A stretch of 64,000 nt of DNA from Halopseudomonas pachastrellae (lineage in GTDB: Bacteria; Pseudomonadota; Gammaproteobacteria; Pseudomonadales; Pseudomonadaceae). Where the stretch lies: assembly GCF_900114765.1 (NCBI RefSeq), contig NZ_FOUD01000012.1, forward strand, positions 62,001-126,000, given 5' to 3'. The translations under genes were made by a program, and so were the position numbers. Positions 18,716 through 27,022 of the stretch are shown here, piece by piece. How positions within the stretch are numbered: position 1 is the stretch's first letter; each line of letters starts with the position of its first letter. The notes under the pieces were generated by a model. It saw only the letters and a program-made list of their open reading frames with translations, was not told the DNA's origin and did no database searches.

Positions 18716-18744
18716 AGGCCTCGGGATTTTCCCGGGGCTTTTTT
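18716..18744 (+). terminator. Intrinsic terminator of aceEF
   Basis: GCCTCGGG, a short ATTTT loop and CCCGGGGC (one G-U pair) are followed by a run of six T. It starts about 25 bases after the aceF stop. Confidence 0.8.
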
Positions 18745-18798
18745 GCTCACCATGTCGGAGGTTGTAGATTCTGGCACCAGCTGGTGAACTCAGCACGG

Positions 18799-19015
18799 AC
18801 CCGGGTCCCCGTTTACGCGGGCGAGTAGCGCAGGGCTGGCGGGAAAAAGGACGGCAGCATGTCTGAGGCTCGCAGAGCCGAGTTCTGCCGTCCCCCGCTA
18901 GACCGAGCAACGCAGCGAACCCGAAGGGCCGCGTAGTCGGGGTGGCCTAGGGGGTGCAGGGGGAAATGGCCAAGCATTTCCCCCTGCTCGCCGTAAAGGC
19001 GAAAAGCAGACCTGA
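18799..19015 (+). repeat. Structured dispersed repeat, copy 1
   Basis: This block is closely repeated in reverse orientation at 56581-56803. Shared parts include GTTTACGCGGGCGAGTAGCG, GGGCTGGCGGGAAAAAG, CAGCATGTCTGAGG, GAGTTCTGCCG, GCAACGCAGCGAACCCGAAG and GGGCCGCGTAGTCGGG. Hairpins visible here are GGACGGCAG/CTGCCGTCC (18849-18857 with 18885-18893), GGCTC/GAGCC inside it, a 13-bp stem with a GCCAAG loop (18956-18987), and TCGCC/GGCGA (18989-19003). It lies between the aceF and clpB terminators. No long frame has convincing coding character; the reading frame across it on the minus strand is probably spurious. Confidence 0.8.
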
Positions 19016-19050
19016 ACAATACCCCGCCCAAAACAAATCAACAGATAAAC

Positions 19051-19080
19051 AAAAACCCCGCACGGTTTCCCGTGCGGGGT
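19051..19080 (-). terminator. Intrinsic terminator of clpB
   Basis: On the minus strand an 11-bp perfect stem (ACCCCGCACGG with CCGTGCGGGGT, 19055-19080) with a GAAA loop is followed by five T. It lies about 20 bases after the clpB stop. Confidence 0.9.
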
Positions 19081-19101
19081 TTCTTATCACTCCAGCGTCA
19101 A

Positions 19102-21669
19102 TTAGCCGACAAACACAAACTCGTCGTTCTCGACCTTGGCCTCGATGGTCGCGCCCGGGACGAAGTCGCCAGCCAGGATACGCTGGGCCAGCGGGTTTTC
19201 GATCCAGCGCTGCAACGCCCGCTTGAGCGGCCGCGCGCCGTAGACCGGGTCGTAACCCACCGCAACCAGCTTCTCCAGCGCCTCGTCGCTAAGCTGCAGA
19301 TCCAGCTCGCGTTCGGCCAAACGCTGACGCAGGCGGCTGAGCTGAATCGCGGCGATACCGGCGATCTGGTCCTTGCCAAGCGGCTCGAACACCACCACTT
19401 CGTCGACCCGGTTGATGAACTCAGGACGGAAGTGCTGGGTCAGCGCGTCCATCACCGCCGCGTGCTGCGCCTCCCGGTCACCGACCAGCTCCTGAATCTG
19501 CGCCGAGCCCAGGTTGGAGGTCATCACCACCACGGCGTTGCGGAAGTCGACCGTGCGGCCCTGACTGTCGGTCAGACGACCGTCTTCCAGCACCTGCAGC
19601 AGCACGTTGAACACATCCGGATGCGCCTTCTCGACCTCATCCATCAGGATCACCGAGTACGGCTTACGACGCACCGCTTCGGTCAGATAACCGCCTTCTT
19701 CGTAACCGACGTAGCCCGGAGGCGCACCGATCAGGCGAGCAACCGAATGCTTCTCCATGAACTCGGACATGTCGATCCGCACCATGGCGTCCTCGGTGTC
19801 AAACAAGAACTCGGCCAGTGCCTTGCACAGCTCGGTTTTACCCACACCGGTCGGGCCAAGGAACATGAACGAGCCACTCGGGCGGTTCGGGTCTGCGAGC
19901 CCTGCACGGGAGCGACGTACGGCGTTGGACACCGCGACCACCGCCTCATGCTGACCGATCACGCGCTTGTGCAGCGCATCTTCCATACGCAGCAGCTTGT
20001 CGCGCTCGCCCTCAAGCATTTTGGACACAGGAATACCGGTCCACTTGGAGACGACCTCGGCGATTTCCTCGTCGGTCACCTTGTTGCGCAGCAACTGGTT
20101 CTCCGGCTTGGTGTGCTGCTCGGCCATCTGCTGGCTGCGTTCCAGGTCAGGGATCACGCCATACTGCAGCTCGGCCATGCGGTTCAGGTCACCCTTGCGC
20201 CGCGCCTGTTCCAACTCGGCCTTGGCCTGCTCGATTTTTTCCTGGATTTGCGCAGAGCCCTGCACGTCGGCTTTCTCAGCCTTCCAGATCTCTTCCAGAT
20301 CGGCGTACTCGCGCTCAACCCGGGCAATTTCTTCCTTCAGCTTCTCCAGCCGCTTCAGCGCTGCATCGTCGTCTTCCTTCTTCAGCGCCTCGCGCTCAAC
20401 CTTAAGCTGAATCAGGCGGCGCTCCAGACGGTCCAGCGCTTCGGGCTTGGAGTCGATCTCCATGCGGATACGACTGGCCGCCTCGTCGATCAGGTCGATG
20501 GCCTTGTCCGGCAGCTGGCGATCAGTGATGTAACGGTGCGACAGCTTGGCCGCAGCGATGATCGCGCCATCGGTAATGGTGATCTTGTGGTGCACTTCGT
20601 AGCGCTCTTTCAGGCCACGCAGAATGGCGATGGTGTCTTCTTCCGACGGCTCATCGACCAGCACCTTCTGGAAGCGCCGCTCCAGCGCCGCATCCTTCTC
20701 GATGTACTGGCGGTATTCATCCAGCGTGGTGGCACCAACGCAATGCAGCTCGCCGCGCGCCAGCGCAGGCTTGAGCATATTGCCCGCATCCATGGCACCT
20801 TCTGCCTTGCCGGCGCCGACCATGGTGTGCAGCTCATCGATAAACAGAATGACCCGGCCTTCCTGCTTGGACAGCTCGTTGAGTACGGCCTTGAGGCGCT
20901 CTTCAAACTCACCGCGGAATTTGGCACCGGCGATCAGCGACCCCATATCCAGTGACAGCAGACGCTTGTCCTTCAGGCCGTCGGGCACTTCGCCGTTAAC
21001 GATACGCTGGGCCAACCCCTCGACGATGGCGGTCTTGCCCACACCGGGCTCGCCGATCAGCACCGGGTTGTTCTTGGTACGGCGTTGCAGCACCTGCACG
21101 GTACGGCGGATTTCGTCATCACGGCCAATCACCGGGTCCAGCTTGCCCTCTTCGGCGCGCTTGGTCAGATCAACGGTGTATTTGTCCAGCGCCTGACGGG
21201 ATTCCTCGGCGTTCGGGTCGTTGACGGACTCACCGCCACGCAGGTTGTTGATGGCATTTTCCAGCGCCTTCTTGGATACGCCCTGGCTCAGCAGCAGCTT
21301 GCCGGCACTGGTGTTCTCATCCATGGCGGCCAGCAGCACCAGCTCGCTGGAAATGAATTGATCGCCCTGCTTCTGCGCCAGGCGATCGGCCTGATTCAGC
21401 AGGCGCGCCAGCTCCTGCGACAGGCTAACGTCGCCGGTCGGGTTGCTGACAGTGGGCAAACGCTCCAGCGCCTCACCCAAGGCGGCGCGCAAGGCGGCAA
21501 TATCAAAGCCGACCTGCATCAGCAACGGCTTGACCGAGCCGTGCTGCTGCTCAATCAACGCCAGCAACAGGTGCAGCGGATCAATCTGGGCGTGGTCACG
21601 GCCGACCGCCATAGACTGGGCGTCGGACAGGGCGACCTGGAGCTTGCTGGTCATACGGTCAATGCGCAT
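19102..21669 (-). CDS. clpB: ATP-dependent disaggregase ClpB
   Basis: An 855-residue hexameric AAA+ chaperone that, with DnaK, pulls proteins out of aggregates. It has an N-domain beginning [18 protein letters not shown], a first ATPase domain ([17 protein letters not shown], near residue 205), the coiled-coil M-domain rich in Glu and Lys (about 410-525), and a second ATPase domain ([17 protein letters not shown], near residue 605). The ATG at 21669 is preferred over an upstream one at 21705 because it matches the family start and follows GAGG. A sigma-32-type promoter lies about 70 bases upstream. Confidence 0.96.
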   Translation of the reverse strand: MRIDRMTSKLQVALSDAQSMAVGRDHAQIDPLHLLLALIEQQHGSVKPLLMQVGFDIAALRAALGEALERLPTVSNPTGDVSLSQELARLLNQADRLAQKQGDQFISSELVLLAAMDENTSAGKLLLSQGVSKKALENAINNLRGGESVNDPNAEESRQALDKYTVDLTKRAEEGKLDPVIGRDDEIRRTVQVLQRRTKNNPVLIGEPGVGKTAIVEGLAQRIVNGEVPDGLKDKRLLSLDMGSLIAGAKFRGEFEERLKAVLNELSKQEGRVILFIDELHTMVGAGKAEGAMDAGNMLKPALARGELHCVGATTLDEYRQYIEKDAALERRFQKVLVDEPSEEDTIAILRGLKERYEVHHKITITDGAIIAAAKLSHRYITDRQLPDKAIDLIDEAASRIRMEIDSKPEALDRLERRLIQLKVEREALKKEDDDAALKRLEKLKEEIARVEREYADLEEIWKAEKADVQGSAQIQEKIEQAKAELEQARRKGDLNRMAELQYGVIPDLERSQQMAEQHTKPENQLLRNKVTDEEIAEVVSKWTGIPVSKMLEGERDKLLRMEDALHKRVIGQHEAVVAVSNAVRRSRAGLADPNRPSGSFMFLGPTGVGKTELCKALAEFLFDTEDAMVRIDMSEFMEKHSVARLIGAPPGYVGYEEGGYLTEAVRRKPYSVILMDEVEKAHPDVFNVLLQVLEDGRLTDSQGRTVDFRNAVVVMTSNLGSAQIQELVGDREAQHAAVMDALTQHFRPEFINRVDEVVVFEPLGKDQIAGIAAIQLSRLRQRLAERELDLQLSDEALEKLVAVGYDPVYGARPLKRALQRWIENPLAQRILAGDFVPGATIEAKVENDEFVFVG

Positions 21670-21739
21670 GAGTAAAGGTCCTCTAATCTGTGCCCGACCA
21701 CACACTCGGCGGCAGGCAAATTCATCTGAGATGACAGAG

Positions 21740-21767
21740 TAATAGGGACGATTATCGCGCTTTCAAG
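21740..21767 (-). promoter_or_regulatory. Sigma-32 heat-shock promoter of clpB
   Basis: On the minus strand CTTGAAA (21767-21761), a 13-base spacer and CCCTATTA (21747-21740) match the RpoH consensus (CTTGAAA, 11-16 bases, CCCCATNT). Transcription would start about 60-65 bases before the clpB ATG. This fits the known heat-shock control of clpB in proteobacteria. Confidence 0.75.
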
Positions 21768-21790
21768 TGACCACAAAATAAATGTGGTCA
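21768..21790. promoter_or_regulatory. Dyad directly upstream of the clpB heat-shock promoter
   Basis: A perfect inverted repeat TGACCACA, AAATAAA, TGTGGTCA abuts the -35 box. On the plus strand it is followed by ATTTTTTG, so in that direction it resembles a terminator. No plus-strand gene needs one here, so an operator or an upstream contact site is also possible. Confidence 0.4.
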
Positions 21791-21805
21791 ATTTTTTGTC
21801 GCCCT

Positions 21806-22549
21806 TTAGCCGGCGACTGGCGACTCCAGCCAGATGAGCGAGGCAAAGCGCCCGGTTTGCCCATCCCGGCGGTAGGAAAAGAAGCGCGCAGCATCCGACC
21901 AGGTGCACTCATCACCGCCGTAGACCTGACGCACTCCAACATCAGCCAGGCGCTGACGGGCGAGCTGGTACAGATCGGCAAACCAGTGCCCTTCACGCTC
22001 CGCCGGGGTAAAGGCGCTAGTGGCGCGGGCATCGGCCTTTACAAAGGCCTCACGCACCTCCGCCCCCACCTCAAAGGCGGCAGGGCCGATAGCGGGCCCA
22101 AGCCATACCAGCAGCTCACTGGCCGAGCCACCAAGCCGGCGCACAGTCTGCTCCAGCACGCCGTCAAGCAAGCCACGCCAGCCCGCATGGGCAGCCGCGA
22201 CGCGACTGCCCTCGCGATCACAGAACAGCACCGGCAGGCAGTCAGCGGTCATGATGGTGCAGGCAATGCCTGGCTGGTCGGTCCAGCTGGCATCCGCCTC
22301 AACGACCTGGGTCGGGTCCGCCTTGCATACCTCGGTGCCATGCACCTGGGTCAACCAGGCCGGCTGACACCCCAGCACCCGTTCCAGCTCGGCGCGGTTG
22401 GCGGCAACGTGGGCCGGGTCATCACCGACATGGTCACCCAGGTTAAAGCCTTTCCACACGCCCTGGCTGCAGCCGCCCCGGCGCGTAGTGATACAGGTGC
22501 GTACGTGCGCTGGCGCAGGCCACTCGGCGCTCATCCACAGCATGCTCAT
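21806..22549 (-). CDS. pgeF: Peptidoglycan editing factor / polyphenol oxidase family protein (YfiH)
   Basis: A 247-residue single-domain multicopper-oxidase-like protein. DCLPVLFCD (about residue 130) and AAHAGWRGLLDGV (about 148) carry the Cys and His metal-binding pocket of the YfiH/LACC1 family. In E. coli, YfiH (PgeF) removes wrongly incorporated L-Ser from cell-wall precursors. The gene overlaps the rluD stop by four bases (ATGA) and precedes clpB, the same order as P. aeruginosa PA4543. A second ATG two codons inside is an alternative start. Confidence 0.9.
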   Translation of the reverse strand: MSMLWMSAEWPAPAHVRTCITTRRGGCSQGVWKGFNLGDHVGDDPAHVAANRAELERVLGCQPAWLTQVHGTEVCKADPTQVVEADASWTDQPGIACTIMTADCLPVLFCDREGSRVAAAHAGWRGLLDGVLEQTVRRLGGSASELLVWLGPAIGPAAFEVGAEVREAFVKADARATSAFTPAEREGHWFADLYQLARQRLADVGVRQVYGGDECTWSDAARFFSYRRDGQTGRFASLIWLESPVAG

Positions 22550-23505
22550 TCGCCGATCTCACCATCCTCGCGCAGCAAGGCCAGCAGATGCTGCATGTCC
22601 TCAGGTAGCGACACCTGCCAGCTCATGTGACGACCGTCGTCAGGGTGCTCCAGCTCAAGGCGGCGTGCGTGCAGCGCCTGACGCGGGAACTCGCGCAGCT
22701 CCTTGATCAGCTCAGGGCTCGCACCCGGCGGAATACGCAGGCGCCCGCCGTACACCGGGTCGCCCACCAGCGGAAAGTGGATATAGCTCATATGCACGCG
22801 GATCTGGTGGGTGCGCCCGGTTTCCAGCTTGACCTTGACGTGGGTATGGGCGCGGAAGCGGTTGATCACGCGATAGTGACTGATCGCCTGCTTGCCGCCG
22901 GCCACTACCGCCATCTTCTGGCGCTGGGTGCCGTGCCGGGCAATCGGCTGGTCGACCTTGCCACCGGCCGTCATCACGCCGGTGACCACACACTCGTATT
23001 CGCGACTGACCGTGCGTGCCTGCAGCTGGGCCACCAGATCGGTCTGCGACTCGATGGTTTTGGCGACAACCATCAGGCCGGTGGTGTCTTTATCCAGACG
23101 ATGAACGATACCTGCACGCGGGACCTTGGCCAGCTCCGGGCAATGGTGCAGCAGCGCGTTCAGCAGCGTGCCGTCCTGGTGTCCTGCCGCCGGGTGCACC
23201 ACCAGGCCCGCAGGCTTGTTGATCACCAGCAGGGCGCTGTCTTCGTACAAGATATCCAGTTCGATCGCCTCGGGCTGCCACTCGCCCTGCACCTCCCGCT
23301 CGGCATCCAGCGTCAGCTCTTCGCCACCGTACACGCTGTCGCGCGTGCGCTTGCGCTCGCCATCAACCAGCAGGCTGCCGTCCTTGATCCAGCCCTGCAG
23401 CCGCGAGCGTGAGAAGTCCGGGAACAATTGGGCGGCGACCTGGTCAAGGCGTTGACCACCCGACTCCGGGCTGACCTGTGCGGACAAACGAATACGATCT
23501 GACAT
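22546..23505 (-). CDS. rluD: 23S rRNA pseudouridine(1911/1915/1917) synthase RluD
   Basis: A 319-residue pseudouridine synthase modifying helix 69 of 23S rRNA. An N-terminal S4 RNA-binding domain (RLDQVAAQLFPDFSRSRLQ) precedes the catalytic domain with GIVHRLDKDTTGLMVVAK (about residue 140), where the Asp is catalytic. RTHQIRVHMSYIHFPLVGD is the family's second motif. Length is as usual (about 320-326). It is divergent from bamD, with about 180 bases between, the conserved arrangement in Pseudomonas and E. coli. Confidence 0.95.
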   Translation of the reverse strand: MSDRIRLSAQVSPESGGQRLDQVAAQLFPDFSRSRLQGWIKDGSLLVDGERKRTRDSVYGGEELTLDAEREVQGEWQPEAIELDILYEDSALLVINKPAGLVVHPAAGHQDGTLLNALLHHCPELAKVPRAGIVHRLDKDTTGLMVVAKTIESQTDLVAQLQARTVSREYECVVTGVMTAGGKVDQPIARHGTQRQKMAVVAGGKQAISHYRVINRFRAHTHVKVKLETGRTHQIRVHMSYIHFPLVGDPVYGGRLRIPPGASPELIKELREFPRQALHARRLELEHPDDGRHMSWQVSLPEDMQHLLALLREDGEIGE

Positions 23506-23686
23506 GGGGGGAACTCGCTGGGGACAGAAGGCGCTGGCAATGGCCGCAATCGCTTTTTGGATTCAACCGGGCGCTGTGGTTAAATACGGCCAGTCCGGGG
23601 AGTCCGGACAAGGCTGTAGAGGCCCCAAACTATAACAGGACGGCCGCACTGGAAACAGCGCGACCCGCCCATTCGGATGTCATGAT

Positions 23687-24676
23687 ATGTCGCTGAAACA
23701 TCTGCTGCTGGTCGGCGCACTGGCACTGCTGGCCGCGTGTTCCTCCAACACACCGGTCATTGACGAGTCGCTCAGCGAGTCTGAGCTGTACCGCAAGGCA
23801 CAGGTAGACCTGGACGCCAAGAACTACGGCGCCGCCGTTGAAACCCTGCGCGCGCTGGAAGCCCGCTACCCCTTCGGCCGCTACGCGGACCAGGCCCAGC
23901 TCGAACTGATTTACGCCTACTATCAGAACGTTGAGGCTGAAGCAGCCACCGCTTCAGCTGACCGCTTCATCCGCCTGCATCCGACCCATCCGAACGTTGA
24001 CTACGCCTACTACATTCGTGGCCTGGCGTCATTCAACCGCGACCGCGGCATCATCGAGCGCTTTCTGCCGCTGGACATGACCCGTCGCGACCCGGGCGCC
24101 GCCCGTGACTCGTTCAACGACTTTGCCCAGTTGATCAACCGCTACCCGAACAGCCAATACGCCCCCGACGCCCGTGCGCGCATGGTCTACCTGCGCAATC
24201 TGCTGGCGGCCTATGACGTCAACGTGGGCCACTACTACCTCAAGCGTGGCGCCTATCTGGCAGCCGCCAACCGTGGCCGCTACATCGTCGAGAACTTCCA
24301 GCAGACCCCAGCTGTAGGCGACGGCCTCGCCCTGATGGTCGCAGGCTACAACCGCCTGGCCATGTACGACCTGGCCGACAGCGCACTGCAGACCCTGCAG
24401 CTCAACTACCCCGATCACCCGGCACTGGTCGACGGCAAGTTCAAGCACCACATTGAGCCGGCCGAAGCCGATCTGGACTGGCTGGAGGCGACCTCGGTTG
24501 GCGTGATCGACGCCGTCACCGCCCCGCCGCCACGCATGGCCAAAACCCAGATGGAACGCGAGATGGAACGTCAGTACCAGGATGCCGTAGACGCCCTGCC
24601 CCGCGAAATCCGCGTCGGCGGCCAGGAAGCCGGCCGCACCTTCTGGAACAAGATCACCTTTGGTCTGATCGACTGA
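23687..24676 (+). CDS. bamD: Outer membrane assembly lipoprotein BamD
   Basis: A 329-residue essential lipoprotein of the BAM complex that inserts beta-barrel proteins. The signal peptide [18 protein letters not shown] ends in a lipobox (LAAC) with Cys18, and Ser follows at +2, which favours outer-membrane sorting. TPR-like repeats fill the rest ([36 protein letters not shown]). A TTGGAT and TAAATA pair 18 bases apart (about 23558-23587) could be its promoter. An inverted repeat GTCCGG/CCGGAC follows in the leader. Terminated by a strong hairpin just downstream. Confidence 0.94.
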   Translation: MSLKHLLLVGALALLAACSSNTPVIDESLSESELYRKAQVDLDAKNYGAAVETLRALEARYPFGRYADQAQLELIYAYYQNVEAEAATASADRFIRLHPTHPNVDYAYYIRGLASFNRDRGIIERFLPLDMTRRDPGAARDSFNDFAQLINRYPNSQYAPDARARMVYLRNLLAAYDVNVGHYYLKRGAYLAAANRGRYIVENFQQTPAVGDGLALMVAGYNRLAMYDLADSALQTLQLNYPDHPALVDGKFKHHIEPAEADLDWLEATSVGVIDAVTAPPPRMAKTQMEREMERQYQDAVDALPREIRVGGQEAGRTFWNKITFGLID

Positions 24677-24682
24677 GGGACG

Positions 24683-24734
24683 CCCCACAAAAAAGCCCGC
24701 CACGGCGAATGCCTTGGCGGGCTTTTTTGTGGGG
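24683..24734. terminator. Strong bidirectional terminator after bamD
   Basis: Perfect 20-base arms (24683-24702 and 24715-24734) around a 12-base loop. The GC-rich part is GCCCGCCA/TGGCGGGC, flanked by six A on the left and six T on the right, so it can stop transcripts from either side. Confidence 0.92.
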
Positions 24735-24736
24735 AA

Positions 24737-24958
24737 GCTAGAGGCTGGAAGCTAGAGGCTGGAAGCTGGAAGCTGGAAACTGGAAGCTGGAAGCTGGAAG
24801 CTGGAAGCTGGAAGCTGGAAGCTGGAAGCTGGAAGCTTAATCAGGGTGAGCTCATCGCAATCCGGGTCAAGCAGGATTTGCGCGGCTTGAGTAAAAACCG
24901 ACACCTGCAATAGCTCGGTCTACTTCAAGCTTCCAGCTTCAAGCCTCCAGCGGCGCGG
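24737..24958 (+). repeat. GCTGGAA tandem repeat plus core element, copy A
   Basis: Fourteen 7-base units (24737-24834), the first few degenerate (GCTAGAG, ACTGGAA) and the last seven perfect GCTGGAA, run into a core of about 100 bases beginning GCTTAATCAGG. The core ends in TTCAAGCTTCCAGCTTCAAGC (its first 20 bases begin at 24923), the reverse complement of the tandem unit plus GCTTGAA. Core and both ends recur at 45412-45590. It fills the junction between convergent bamD and nadE. No coding potential seen. Confidence 0.85.
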
Positions 24959-24969
24959 CTAGCCGCGCC

Positions 24970-26601
24970 TTAATCCTCCATCCCCCACCCTGAAGTGATC
25001 GGATAACGACGGTCACGACCGAACCCCCGCTGGGTAATACGCGCCCCCACAGCTGCCTGACGGCGTTTGTATTCGTTCAGGTCGACCAGCCGAACAACGC
25101 GCTTGACCACATCTTCTTCAAAACCGGCAGCAACAATGGCGCTGGCAGACAGGTCGTGCTCGATGTACAAGCGCAGAATCTCGTCCAGCACCGGGTATGG
25201 CGGCAGCGAGTCTTCGTCTTTCTGGTCGGGCGCAAGTTCGGCGGATGGCGGGCGATCAATCACGCGCTGCGGAATCGCCGGACCAAGGGTGTTGCGGTAC
25301 TCGGCCAGCCGGAAGACCAGCGTCTTGGGCACATCCTTGAGCACGTCAAAGCCGCCGGCCATGTCACCGTAGAGCGTGGCGTAACCCACGGCCATCTCAC
25401 TCTTGTTACCGGTGGTCAGCACCAGCGAGCCGGTCTTGTTCGACAGCGCCATCAACAACGTGCCGCGACAGCGCGCCTGCAGGTTTTCTTCAGTGGTATC
25501 GCGCGGCAAGCCCTCAAACACCGGCTCCAGCGTCTGCATGAACGCCTCGACCATAGGCGCAATGGGCAGCACACGATAGTGTACGTGCATGGTGCGCGCC
25601 TGGGCTTCGGCGTCTTCCAGGCTCATGCCCGAGGTATAGTGATACGGCATCATTACCGCTTCAACGCGCTCTGCACCGAGCGCATCGACTGCAACCGCCA
25701 GCGTCAGGGCCGAGTCGATACCGCCAGAGAGCCCCAGCACCACGCCCTTGAAACCGTTCTTGTTGACGTAGTCCCGCACGCCGGTCACCAGCGCCTGGTA
25801 CACGCTGGCCTCCAGCTCCGGCATGGCCGCCACGGCGCCCTGGCGCAGGATCACCTGGCTCTGGTCAAAGTGCACATCCACCGGATACAGCCCTTCGGTA
25901 AAGGCCTCGACCCGACAGGCGATCTGACCGTCGGCAGTAACCGCTACCGAGCCACCGTCAAACACCAGCTCGTCCTGGGCACCGACCTGATTCACATAGA
26001 CAATGGGCATGCCACCCTCAGCGGCGCGACCGGCCAGCATGGCCTCGCGCTCGCGCTGTTTATCCATGTGGAAGGGCGAGGCATTGAGGTTGAGCATCAG
26101 CCGAGCACCGGCGTCCCGCGCCTGCGCCATCGGCTGCGGATGCCAGATGTCCTCGCAGACCGTGACAGCCACTGGCAGGCCATCAATCTCCAGCAGGCAG
26201 CATTCGTTACCCTCGGTGAAGTAACGCTTTTCATCAAAGACGCGGTAATTGGGCAACTGCTGCTTGGCGTAGGACGCCAGCAGGCGGCCGTCGGCAATCA
26301 CAGCGGCCTTGTTGTAGCAGGCATCGCCTTCCTGCCAGGGGTAGCCGACCACCATGTAGATGCCCGATACCTCTTCACACAGGCTGTCCAGCGCCCGGCT
26401 GATGCGTGCCTGCATGCTGGAGCGCAGCAGCAGATCTTCCGGTGGGTAGCCACACAGCGACAGCTCGGGGAACACGATTACCCGGGCGCCCAGCTCGTCG
26501 CGAGCGTGCCGGGCTGCCTCGATGATGCGCGCGAGATTCCCCGGAATATCACCCACCCGCATGTTCAGCTGGGCCATCACGATGCGCAATGTCGCCGTCA
26601 T
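24970..26601 (-). CDS. nadE: Glutamine-dependent NAD+ synthetase
   Basis: A 543-residue two-domain enzyme for the last step of NAD+ synthesis. The N-terminal nitrilase-type glutaminase has its Glu in VFPELSLCGYPPEDLL, Lys in KQQLPNYRVFDEKRYF and Cys in VTVCEDIWHP (about residue 150). The C-terminal synthetase has LGLSGGIDSALTLA (about residue 290) as the ATP pyrophosphatase loop. Ammonia from glutamine is channelled between them. Length fits the bacterial glutamine-dependent form, not the shorter ammonia-dependent type. Single-gene unit, convergent with bamD. Confidence 0.95.
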   Translation of the reverse strand: MTATLRIVMAQLNMRVGDIPGNLARIIEAARHARDELGARVIVFPELSLCGYPPEDLLLRSSMQARISRALDSLCEEVSGIYMVVGYPWQEGDACYNKAAVIADGRLLASYAKQQLPNYRVFDEKRYFTEGNECCLLEIDGLPVAVTVCEDIWHPQPMAQARDAGARLMLNLNASPFHMDKQREREAMLAGRAAEGGMPIVYVNQVGAQDELVFDGGSVAVTADGQIACRVEAFTEGLYPVDVHFDQSQVILRQGAVAAMPELEASVYQALVTGVRDYVNKNGFKGVVLGLSGGIDSALTLAVAVDALGAERVEAVMMPYHYTSGMSLEDAEAQARTMHVHYRVLPIAPMVEAFMQTLEPVFEGLPRDTTEENLQARCRGTLLMALSNKTGSLVLTTGNKSEMAVGYATLYGDMAGGFDVLKDVPKTLVFRLAEYRNTLGPAIPQRVIDRPPSAELAPDQKDEDSLPPYPVLDEILRLYIEHDLSASAIVAAGFEEDVVKRVVRLVDLNEYKRRQAAVGARITQRGFGRDRRYPITSGWGMED

Positions 26602-26779
26602 GTTGCTTCTCCTGACTCAAGATGCGGCCTATTGTCCGGCAAGCGCTGCGCACCCGCAATCGCAAGATGGCTTTGGTGTGGGCGGGCCATGGGATACACT
26701 GGGGCCCGCAGCCCAACTCGACACGCGTTGCCGCATGCAAAGGCAACGCCCGACTCCACTCTCGACACAAGCCTGTTTC

Positions 26780-27022
26780 ATGGGACTGATCAAACTCATC
26801 TTTCTTGCCCTGCTGGTGTGGTTCGCCCTGCGCCTGTGGCGCGGCCTGCAGCGACAGCAGGCAACTCAACGCCAGCAACAGAGCGCACGAGCGCAGCAGG
26901 AGCCGCCGCTGATGGTGCGCTGTGCGCAGTGCCAGGTACATCTGCCGCAGGACAGCGCCCTGCGCGCCAACAATCACTGGTACTGCTGCGCGGAACACCG
27001 GGATGAGCACAGCCAGCACTGA
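26780..27022 (+). CDS. Small membrane-anchored zinc-ribbon protein, PP0621 family
   Basis: An 80-residue protein. An N-terminal membrane helix (LIKLIFLALLVWFALRLW) is followed by a Gln/Arg-rich stretch and a small ribbon, MVRCAQCQVHLP and HWYCCAEH, with four Cys able to bind zinc. It matches the PP0621-like family that I recall just before pilS in Pseudomonas. The frame is open upstream to 26522, but that part overlaps nadE promoter sequence and MGLIKLIF is the family start. It overlaps the pilS start by 20 bases, so the two are probably cotranslated. Function unknown. Confidence 0.8.
   Translation: MGLIKLIFLALLVWFALRLWRGLQRQQATQRQQQSARAQQEPPLMVRCAQCQVHLPQDSALRANNHWYCCAEHRDEHSQH

Noticed and set aside
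18813-19031. Short reading frames inside the structured repeat copies (also 56699-56902)
   Set aside because: They follow the repeat, not a protein family; stems and loops better explain the conservation.
19072-20955. Long open frame (627 codons) antisense to clpB
   Set aside because: It is the complement of strongly conserved ClpB codons; high G+C in third positions leaves the opposite strand open. The protein has no recognisable domain.
25156-27006. Frame of 616 codons antisense to nadE
   Set aside because: nadE on the minus strand has complete nitrilase and synthetase motifs; the antisense reading has none.
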